In this document: in pieces, positions 56,146 through 64,000 of the stretch | Layout of the letters: each line of letters opens with the position of its first letter | Numbering within the stretch: position 1 is the stretch's first letter | Assembly: GCA_023052935.1 (NCBI GenBank) | Contig: CM041295.1 | Coordinates: 164,443,366 to 164,507,365 of the forward strand | DNA length: 64,000 nucleotides | Source: Piezodorus guildinii | Taxonomy: Eukaryota; Arthropoda; Insecta; Hemiptera; Pentatomidae | Direction of reading: 5' to 3' | Translations under genes and position numbers: made by a program | Notes under the pieces: generated by a model | Databases searched by the model: none | Seen by the model: only the letters and a program-made list of their open reading frames with translations | Told to the model about the DNA's origin: nothing

Positions 56146-57046
56146 ATGGAATCTTCTCCTATACCCAGAGAACCACAACCTCCACCAATTTTTGTTAAAA
56201 ATATTAAAAAATTTCAACTACTTTGTGCGCACTTAAACAAATTAACCGATCCTAATAGTTATTCTTGTATAAGTAGAACAAGTGATACTAAAATATCCCC
56301 GACTACCGCCGAAAGCTACAGAAAAATATCTGAGTGAGATCAAAGCTGATTTTCCTACCTATCAGTTGCGCCAGGAGAGAGCTTTAAGGGTTGTAATTAG
56401 AAACCTACACCCTTCGACACCAGTTACAGCTATCAAAGAAGAACTGACGGATATCGGCTATAAAGTGCGACAAGTCACCAATGTCCTAAATGATAAAATT
56501 CCACTGCCTTTACTCTTCGTGGACTTGGAGCCATCAGCAGGAGTTGAAAAATTTTACGACCTCAATAGATTGTACTATACTTGTGTAAGAGTTGAGAAAC
56601 CTTACACAAAAAAAGAAATAGTTCAGTGCCATAATTGTCAGGCATATGGTCATACGAGAACTTACTGCCACCACACACCACGCTGTGTGAAATGCGGTGA
56701 GCAACATAAATCAGAAGAATGCACAAGATCAAGATCAACACCCGCTGTATGTGCTCTGTGCCTCGAGGACCAGCCGGCTAACTACAAGGGATGTCAAATC
56801 TACAAGAACCTCAAAAGCAGATATCAAAAACCTCAGAATCTGGATGAAACAGCTGAACCGATCAGAAGCAGAAGACAACCATCAAAAACAATTGATTCCA
56901 ATGTAACATTTGCCCATCGACTTGGAGGTGGGAACCAGAACAAAGAGGCCCTGCCGGAACAACGCATACTTCAAAATCCTGAACCCCTTCCACAACCACC
57001 TATTCCTCAAAGTTTAACCAACCCTCAAAAACCTCATCCGAATTAA
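56146..57046 (+). pseudogene. Element K ORF1 (Jockey-type Gag) with one frameshift
   Basis: The N-terminal frame (56,146-56,337) is proline-rich and reads IFVKNIKKFQLLCAHLNKL. The frame shifts between about 56,282 and 56,335, and the rest (to 57,046) has the region AIKEELTDIGYKVRQVTNVL...LPLLFVDLEPS, which fits the PRE_C2HC-type domain. Three zinc knuckles follow: CHNCQAYGHTRTYC, CVKCGEQHKSEEC and CALCLEDQPANYKGC. The tail is proline- and glutamine-rich. It would bind element RNA in the RNP. Without the single frameshift the layout is complete. Confidence 0.88.
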
Positions 57047-57196
57047 ATTTCTCATATTCCTCCTCCATCAAATGTCACAGACCTTACAAGTTTGATGACA
57101 TCCTTCATCACTGAAATCAAATCCCTCGTTATGCCGCTAATATCACTACTTACTAATCTCGTATCAAATTTAATCCCTTCCTTAAAAAATCCATAA

Positions 57197-59868
57197 ATGA
57201 CTACACCTAACTCCTTATCCATTCTCCTTTGGAATGCGAATGGTGTTAGAAATCACACTGACGAACTTACAGCTTTATTGCAAGACAAAAACGTTGATGT
57301 AGCACATATTACTGAAACTAGACTAACCACTAAAACGTTCTTTAAAATACCTCAATACGTAACATACCGTACGGACCACCCAGACGGAAAAGCCCATGCC
57401 GGTACTGCTGTCATTGTGCACCAGTCTCTCTCCCACCACATACTCCCAGTTCCCTCCTATGATTTCCTACACTGTACCGCCATAGTAATCAAGACTTTTT
57501 CTTTTCCGATCACCCTCGCATCAGCGTTCTGCCCTCCTAAACATTCCATATCCAACATTCTATTCGAATCCTTTCTCAATTCCTTAGGAAACCACTTTAT
57601 TCTGGGTGCAGACTTGAATGCTAAGAACCAACAATGGGGTTCCAGATCCACGAATTGTCGTGGGCGGAATTTACAGTCTGCACTCAACTCTAGACGTTTC
57701 AACCTCCTGCCTCCTGACTCCCCTACCTACTGGCCAACTGATCCTAACCGTAATCCTGACATCCTTGACTTCTTCATCCACAGTGGATTAGGCTCCCTAA
57801 ACATGTCGGTGACTCGCCTTGATGAACTGTCCTCTGACCATAGTCCATTGCTCCTTAAAGTATCCCTAACTCCTATTCCTAAACCCACCCCACCGTCATT
57901 TATCAGAGAACCAGTGAACTGGGACCTTTTTCGCCAAATCCTGACCAGTGATATTGACCTCAGAGTGAAACTCAAAACTCCAGATGACCTTGACGATGCC
58001 GTAAACTCCTTCACCATCGCTATTCAACAAGCTGTTTGGACTGCCTCCTCTCCCAAGCACTCCCAGATAAGTCATAACCAAAATCATTTACCACAACACC
58101 TCATAGACCTCATCCGCACCAAACGCCGATCCAGATCCTTATGGCAACGCACCCGCCACCCCACAGATCGCCGCTCCTATAACTTTTATTGTAGACAATT
58201 AAAGAGGGAGCTGGCGACCTTCCGTTCCCAATCCTTTAGTTCCTTCCTTTCTTCTCTTTCAGCTTGTGGAATGTCACCAAGAAAATTCTAAAATCCCACC
58301 ATATTTCCCATCCCTTCCGTCGTAGTAATGGTTCCTGGGCTGCGTCTGATGAAGACAAAGCCGAGGAACTTGCCAAATACGTTTCTGAAGTCTTCACACC
58401 TCATCCAGAATCCCATCCAGACCACACTGCAGTAGTGGAAGTGTTCCTTTAGTCTCCAATCCCGCTTTCATTACCTCCAAAAGCAGTTAATCCCTCTGAG
58501 GTCAAATATCTTCTCCGAAAACTTGCACCCCGTAAATCTCCTGGATACGATCTCCTCACTCCTCAGATTCTCAGACAGCTTCCATCTACAGCCGTTATAT
58601 TTCTTACATATATTTACAACTCATTTCTACGCACTACTCATTTTCCTCTCTTATGGAAACATTCGACTATAATTCTCTTCCTAAAACCAGGTAAACCTTC
58701 TAACACTACGACATCATATAGACCTATCAGCGTACTCCCAATCCTTTCAAAAAACTTTGAAAAAATCCTCCTCAAACGAATATTACCTTTATTAGAATCC
58801 CACACTATTCCTTCCCATCAGTTTGGATTCCGTTCCCAACATTCAACCGTTCAGCAAGGGCTCCGAGTCGTTGACCATATTTCCTCTGCCCTTGAGAACA
58901 AGGAGTACTGCTCGGGTGCATTTCTGGACATAACGCAAGCATTTGACCGGGTGTGGCACCCGGGATTTCTCTTTAAGCTCAAAAACCATTTACCCCAATC
59001 CTTATACCTAGTCCTCCGATCCTATCTATCAAACCGCTCCTTCCGAGTTCGCTGTGGTGCAGAATATTCCAATTATTATCCAGTCGAATCCGGTGTTCCT
59101 CAGGGCAGTGTCCTTGGTCCTATCCTCTACAATATATACACGGCTGATATTCCTGTTTGCCCTAATACCTTCCTAGCAACGTACGCTGATGACACAGCTA
59201 TCCTATCCTCTCACTTAGAACCCGAAGTTGCATCTATAGGCCTCCAAACGCACCTTTCTCAAATTGAAGACTGGTGTAACAACTGGAGAATCAAAGTCAA
59301 TCAATCCAAATGCAAACATGTCACCTTTACCCTTTGAAGACAATCCTGCCCTCCGGTTCTCTTTAACTCCGTTCCGCTTCCTTTCTCCGACACAGTCCGG
59401 TATCTTGGCTTCCTTCTGGACAAAAGACTAACTTGGAACCCGCATACTAGACTTAAACGACAAGAACTTAATCGACGATTTGGACAATTATACAGACTAC
59501 TGAACAGAAATTCAAAACTATCTATCGAGAACAAACTGTTAATATACAAGACAGTACTGAAACCTATCTGGACCTACGGACTTGAACTGTGGGGGACAGC
59601 CAAATTTTCCAACATCAAACGCATTCAATCCTTCCAATCTAAAGTCCTCCGAACAATAGTTAATGCCCCTTATTATGTATCCAACCATACATTACACCAT
59701 GACCTAAATATTCTATTTATTTTAGACCTTTTACCATTAAAATTCTCTAAATTTCATCAGAACCTTATCCATCACCCTAATCCCCTAGCTCAATCCTTAT
59801 CCAGCTCCACACATCCTTACCATCCTCCTAGAAGGTTGAAACGGCAGTGGCCTCGTGACCTCTTGTAA
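57197..59868 (+). pseudogene. Element K ORF2: endonuclease and reverse transcriptase
   Basis: The endonuclease is open for 364 codons (57,197-58,291): ILLWNANGVRNH, the catalytic ITETRLT, LGADLNAKNQQWGS, PDILDFFIH and LSSDHSPLLL. A frameshift near 58,264-58,291 leads to the RT: RKSPGYDLLTPQIL, SYRPISVLPILSK, FLDITQAFDRVWHPG, GVPQGSVLGPILYN, the catalytic ATYADDTAIL (about 59,180-59,210) and RYLGFLLDKRLTWN. In-frame stops are at about 58,450 (TAG) and 59,335 (TGA). The end is RRLKRQWPRDLL at 59,868. No RNase H is present, as usual for Jockey-type ORF2. Confidence 0.9.
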
Positions 59869-60748
59869 CATGTATATTGGAGTTCTAGCATTGGCTAGAT
59901 TCTCCACTCACGTGCTGTATGCTTGTGAATTGTATATAGGTATGAGTGACTTTTGTATATATTTTTATTGATATTATTTTGTATATATGTATTTTGTATT
60001 ATTATTATTATATAAATTTATTGTTTTGTATATATAGTGTGAATGTAGTATGAATGTTGTACGTTATCACTATTAAAAATGTCCTGAGTTGGACAGATTG
60101 TAATATTGCTCAATAAAGAATTGTTTCTCAAAAAAAAAAATTCATCAGAACCTAAGTCATCATCCTAACCCTCTAGCGCAATCCCTATCCAGCACCACCC
60201 ATCCCTACAATCCTCCTCGAAGATTGAAACGGCAGTGGCCACGAGACGTATTGTAAACATTTAATAGGACACTGGTCAGATCCTCCACTCATGTACGGTA
60301 TGTTTGTGGCTACAGCGCCCTAACTCAGCCTCCACTGGCTCAGACCAGTGATGCGGCTGAGATAGAGGCGCTGGGATCTCTTGGATTCCGCTTTTTCCTT
60401 CACAAGTGGAGGGAAAAGCGCTTGCTGGGGTCCCTTTAGCAATTGTATATATTGTATATAGTTATGCTTGTGTGTAAGATGTTTATTTATTTGCCAACTT
60501 TTTATTTATCTCAATAATAGGCTTTTGTTTCGATTTGTTTAGTTTTTTCAGTTATTATTATTATTTTATTGTATATGTATGAATTTATTTATGTTCTATT
60601 TTATGTAATTTGATTATTATTATTACTTTCTGTATATATAGTATGAATGTGGTCTCTTATCAATATTATTATTGTTCATTTTGTAACAAATTGTAATATA
60701 TCTCAATAAAAAAAAAAAAAATAAATGAAAAAAAAAAATTCTGACACC

Positions 60749-62354
60749 ATATCTCAAGGTCTCTGATGTGGGATTGAAGGGTTTGAGAGGCAACAGTTGG
60801 ATCGTTATTGACTGATAACACACAAGTGTCATCAGCATAAGTGGAAAGGAAAGTGTTAGGATTGGTTGGGATATCAGCTGTATATACTGTGAAGAGAATG
60901 GGTCCTAGGATACTGCCTTGAGGAACACCAGCGGACTGAGTAAAAAGAGATGAGTAGGACCCATTGTGATTTATTTTGAAGGATCTGTCAGTGAGGTAGG
61001 ACTGGATGATAAGGAAGTATGTTGGAGGGAGGAATTTTCGAAGTTTGTACAGCAGTCCTGGATGCCAGACTCTGTCAAATGCTTGCTCTACGTCGAGAAA
61101 GGCTCACGTGCAGTACAATCCGCGCTCCAAAGCAGAGGAGACTACATCCACCACACGATGGCACTGCTGGATTGTTGAATGGGATGTTCGGAAGCCAAAC
61201 TGATTACTGGGGATAATATTATTGGAATCAAGGATAGGATATATATACGTTTCAGAAGGAGTTTTTCAAGGATTTTTCCCATGATACATAAAAGAGAGAT
61301 GGGGCGGTAAGAGGACGGATATTCAGGCGGCTTTTTGGGTTTATGGATCATTTTGACTATTGATGATTTCCAGGGGTTGGGAAAATATGTTGTGCGGAGT
61401 ACAGCATTATAAATATAGGTAAGAAATAGGATGGCTTTTCGAGGAAAAGTTTTAAAATTTGGGATGTGATTAGATCGGGCCCAGGAGCTTTGCGGGAAGG
61501 GAGACAGTGAATAATACTGGAAATTTCTGAGGGATGAAAAGCTTTAGGTGGAAGGAACATTTGGAGAGGAATAGTTAGTTCTGCTTCAATACATTCAAGG
61601 TGAACGGGATTAAGGATATCAGGGTGAGAAATAAAAGTTTTAAGAAGGTGTTGACCAAAAAGCTGGGCTTTTTCCTCGTCGGTTCTTGTCCATCTTTGGG
61701 ATTCGGTAAGGAGTGGATAGTTGCAGTCTTTGAACTTGAGCAGCTTCTTAGTGGTCGTCCATAGTGATTTGTCAGTAGTGGTGAGATTTTCTGTAAAATT
61801 AATTAAATTTTGAATTTTTTAATTTCTGATTTTAATTTGTTAGTAAGTTTCGTATAATAGGTTTTGTCGGATGTGTATCTAGTCCTATTCCACCTTACCC
61901 TTGCTCGACGTTTTTCCCTTAATAAGATGCAAAGGTGAGGTGGCAAGTTAGTCTGCTGTGAATTGATAGTTGTCCTGTTAGAGGTGTTATCTTTTATACT
62001 AGTCTGTATCGATGTTGTAAGTTTTTCTATGGCTCTGTCAATGTCATTTGTTGTCTTCAGAGGAATTTTCAAGTCTAATTTATTTTCCAAACCATATCGA
62101 AATCTGTCCCAGTTGATTCGTCCTGTAATCAATGTAGAGGGAGAGGGTCTTGGAGCAAAGTTTTGAATGTAATAAAAGCAAAACTGGACTATGATCTGAT
62201 GAAAGGTCGTCTAAGGACTTGATGATTGCTTGGGAGTTTTAGTCAGAAGTGCAATATCTATGCGATTGTCATGTAGGAATATGTCGAGTTCGTCACGGTG
62301 GTTCAGTAGGCCATTAGCATTCCACAAAACGATAGCTAGGGGCTTTAAACTCAT
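60749..62354 (-). pseudogene. Element J ORF2, deleted endonuclease and most of the RT
   Basis: Starts at about 62,354 with IVLWNANGLLNHRDEL. After IDIALLT it jumps within about ten codons to SLDDLSSDHSPVLL, so the middle of the endonuclease (about 150 codons compared with K) is missing. The linker is readable at 61,803-62,132. RT blocks are SRKAPGPDLITSQIL (about 61,490), SSYRPISLLCIMGK (about 61,300), a FLDVEQAFDRVWHPG-type block near 61,070, GVPQGSILGPILF near 60,920 and STYADDTCVLS near 60,830. It has multiple frameshifts and is dead. Confidence 0.82.
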
Positions 62355-63985
62355 CGTGGGATATTAAGAGGAATTTCATACAGGAATCTTGTGAGGAGGT
62401 TGATCAGTGGTCGAATGGTCTCTTGAATTTCGAAAAGGAAGGATGATAGAATGGATGTCGACAGGATGTTGGTTGGAAAAAGAATAAGGGTCAGGAGGCT
62501 GAGGTGGGTAGTTGATCTGGTTATAATTGGTTGCTGGGGGATGGATACGCTGTGGTGTACGAGGAGTTGATTCGGTTTTTGAAGGTTGGGTTGGGTTTGA
62601 CCGGATAGGTAGTGTGGAACTTGGGGGTGGATGCGGAGGTGGTAATTTGACCCGCAACGGAAAGTGATGGGGAGGAATTGACTGAGGTTTAGACTAGAAA
62701 GATCTGGTCTGAGGCTTGGATTGGCAGGTCTGTTGTTTGATTTGAGAGGTCTGAGGCTTAGGTTGGGAGACCCGAGGCGCCTGAGGTTGTTGTTTTCTCG
62801 TTGTTTCTGATTGAGGATTAAGGTCCTGTGGTGGTCCTGTTGACGTGGATGGTTGCTGGGTGGTGGCTTGAGATGGTATTTTATCCAATTCAGGAAAAAT
62901 AGCCGAAGATTAAAACTCAGGAGGCTGGATGTAACTCTTTTCCGGGCGTTTAACTGCTGTATGTAGAGTACGGTTTCTGAGCTGCCTTTTGTAGACGGAG
63001 CATCTTCTGTAGCTCGCTGGGTGTCCTTCTCCACAGAGAGCGCATTCTGCTGACTCATCTCTAGGTCTGCTACATTCGTTAGAGGCGTGTGGGCCGGCAC
63101 ATTTGACCCACCTGGCCTGGTGGTAACAATAACTCTTTGTATGCCCCAAATTTTGACATTTGGTGCATTGAACAATGATATTTTTTTGTCTCGGCTCCTC
63201 AAATTTAACAGTTGAGTAAACTAGCCGGTTGATATTAAAAATGTCTGAATAATTTTTCGATGGCTCTAAATCCACGAAAAATAACGGTAAAGGGTATTTA
63301 TCCGTAGGGTGTAATACACATGACACATTTCTTACAATGTGACCGATTTCTTCTAATTCTTCTTTTATAACATCTGTAGGGGTTGTTGAATGGGGATCTC
63401 CAGTAAGACTGCTCTGTAGGATTTTTCCTGTTTCAACTGGTAACAATGAAAATCATAGTTTTTTAATGTGAGGTGGCTGATCAATATTTTATATGTTTCT
63501 TTGGAAGTGGTGTTTATTTTTACGTCACCGACTCGAGAGAAACATGGAAAATTAGTAGGTCCTATTAAATTCGATATTTCTTTGCTAAATTTTAAGAAAT
63601 TTTCTATTTTCGATACGTAAACGGGTGGTGGCTCGGGATCGGTAAAACCCTGTGACGCCTGAATCGGATTTGGTTTATTTAGCGTGGTAGTTGGGTTATT
63701 GCTTGCTGAGGTACTTGGTTTAGATATGTCTGATGTTAATGGCTGCAATAGATTGGCTGCGAGTGATAGGTTGAGATTTATTTTGAGGTGGCATTTTAGT
63801 TTTTGACGATTTGTTTTTTTTCTTGTTCGGTGAATTGCTGGCTGAATTCGGGGCAGAATGGCGATTTCTTCTTTTTAGAGTACGTTGTTTTAAATATTGG
63901 GAGTCGGTTTCGCTTATTTCGAAAATTGTGCCTCTTCCTCAGTCTCGTCATTTGAAGTTTGCTCTAAATCCATATTTAATAATTA
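62351..63985 (-). pseudogene. Element J ORF1 (Jockey-type Gag), several frameshifts
   Basis: The reading begins near 63,973 with a short acidic N-terminus, shifts frame into a basic segment (about 63,780-63,900), then into 63,365-63,748 (PPPVYVSKIENFLKFSKEI) and 62,910-63,446 (VIKEELEEIGHIVRNVSCVL...LPLFFVDLEPS). Knuckles are CTKCQNLGHTKSYC, WVKCAGPHASNEC (a modified second knuckle) and CALCGEGHPASYRRC. A proline-rich and glutamine-rich tail is readable to 62,351 in yet another frame. Same layout as K ORF1, clearly diverged. Confidence 0.83.
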
Positions 63986-64000
63986 CAAAAATTAGAGTCA

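Larger units (their letters stand above)
56134..60140 (+). mobile_element. Near full-length Jockey-like element K nested in L
   Basis: A 4.0-kb plus-strand element flanked by TTCATCAG (56,126-56,133 and 60,141-60,148). It has almost no 5' UTR before the ORF1 ATG (56,146), then ORF1, ORF2 (57,197-59,868), a 3' UTR with a TGTCC-TGAGT-TGGACA-type hairpin (60,080-60,095), CAATAAAG and a poly(A) tail (about 60,130-60,140). It is the youngest of the three nested elements. Few lesions break it. Confidence 0.9.
55981..60736 (+). mobile_element. 5'-truncated Jockey-like element L, itself split by K
   Basis: Parts are 55,981-56,133 (ORF2 tail, including a SKVLRTIVNAP-like block and FSKFHQ) and 60,141-60,736 (ORF2 end at about 60,256, 3' UTR, A-rich tail). 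It is flanked by the 12-bp duplication AATTCTGACACC. The 3' UTR has the AGGCGCTGGGATC block also found at 26,150 and 27,430. It starts with a short ACGCATCCAATCT near-duplication. Confidence 0.82.
55238..63997 (-). mobile_element. Jockey-like element J, split by elements L and K
   Basis: About 4.0 kb of minus-strand element in two parts, 60,737-63,997 (ORF1, ORF2 start, most of the RT) and 55,238-55,980 (RT C-terminus, 3' UTR, A-rich tail). The interruption is flanked by AATTCTGACACC at 55,969-55,980 and 60,737-60,748. The element has a Jockey-type ORF1 with CCHC knuckles and an ORF2 with a mostly deleted endonuclease. It reaches almost to the window's right edge, so its 5' end may be cut. 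Confidence 0.85.

Overview
This window looks like a gene-poor, AT-rich stretch of an animal nuclear genome, most likely an insect or other arthropod. The evidence is the mix of retroelement clades (CR1-like, Jockey-like, RTE-like, R4/Dong-like, Ty3/gypsy-like), tRNA-derived SINEs, long (TA)n tracts, a 109-bp satellite and several minisatellites. I found no host protein-coding gene, rRNA or tRNA gene that I can support. Nearly every long open frame is retroelement coding sequence, most of it broken by frameshifts, stops, truncation or later insertions. The species cannot be named from the sequence.

Region 1-12,800. An old minus-strand CR1-like element (CR1-a) fills about 1-11,790 and was hit twice. 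A near full-length CR1-like element (CR1-b, 1796-6512) lies inside its ORF2. A compact LTR element with gag but no pol (7696-10729, 406-bp LTRs that look identical, GTAC target duplication) lies inside its ORF1. A plus-strand 3' end of a third CR1-like copy (11,840-12,765) abuts head-on.

Region 12,800-29,000. AT-rich DNA holds a Jockey-like 3' fragment, a SINE, copies of two interspersed non-coding families (T, with ACTTTCACTTAC inverted ends; R-A, about 0.6-0.75 kb), an RTE-like element with an in-frame internal deletion (21,826-23,335), and an unrecognised intact 302-codon ORF (20,811-21,719).

Region 29,000-41,400. An R4/Dong-like element sits in a (TAA)n tract. Its RT core is present three times in tandem (period 1140 bp). 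That tract appears to be the tail of another, minus-strand element. A Ty3/gypsy-like element (35,254-41,407, minus) follows in a (TA)n tract, and its 5' LTR was split by a plus-strand RTE-like element with a 9-bp target duplication.

Region 41,400-49,100. A 21-bp minisatellite, a 109-bp satellite with a 545-bp five-monomer higher-order repeat, a 30-bp minisatellite, a SINE and a third R-A copy.

Region 49,100-64,000. Fossil non-LTR fragments, then a three-level nest. A minus-strand Jockey-like element (J) was hit by a 5'-truncated plus-strand Jockey-like copy (L, 12-bp target duplication). L was then hit by a near full-length Jockey-like element (K, 8-bp target duplication).

The coding regions form no host pathway. 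Within each autonomous element ORF1 would supply the nucleic-acid-binding chaperone and ORF2/pol the endonuclease or integrase plus reverse transcriptase. The gag-only LTR element and the SINEs would need machinery supplied in trans.
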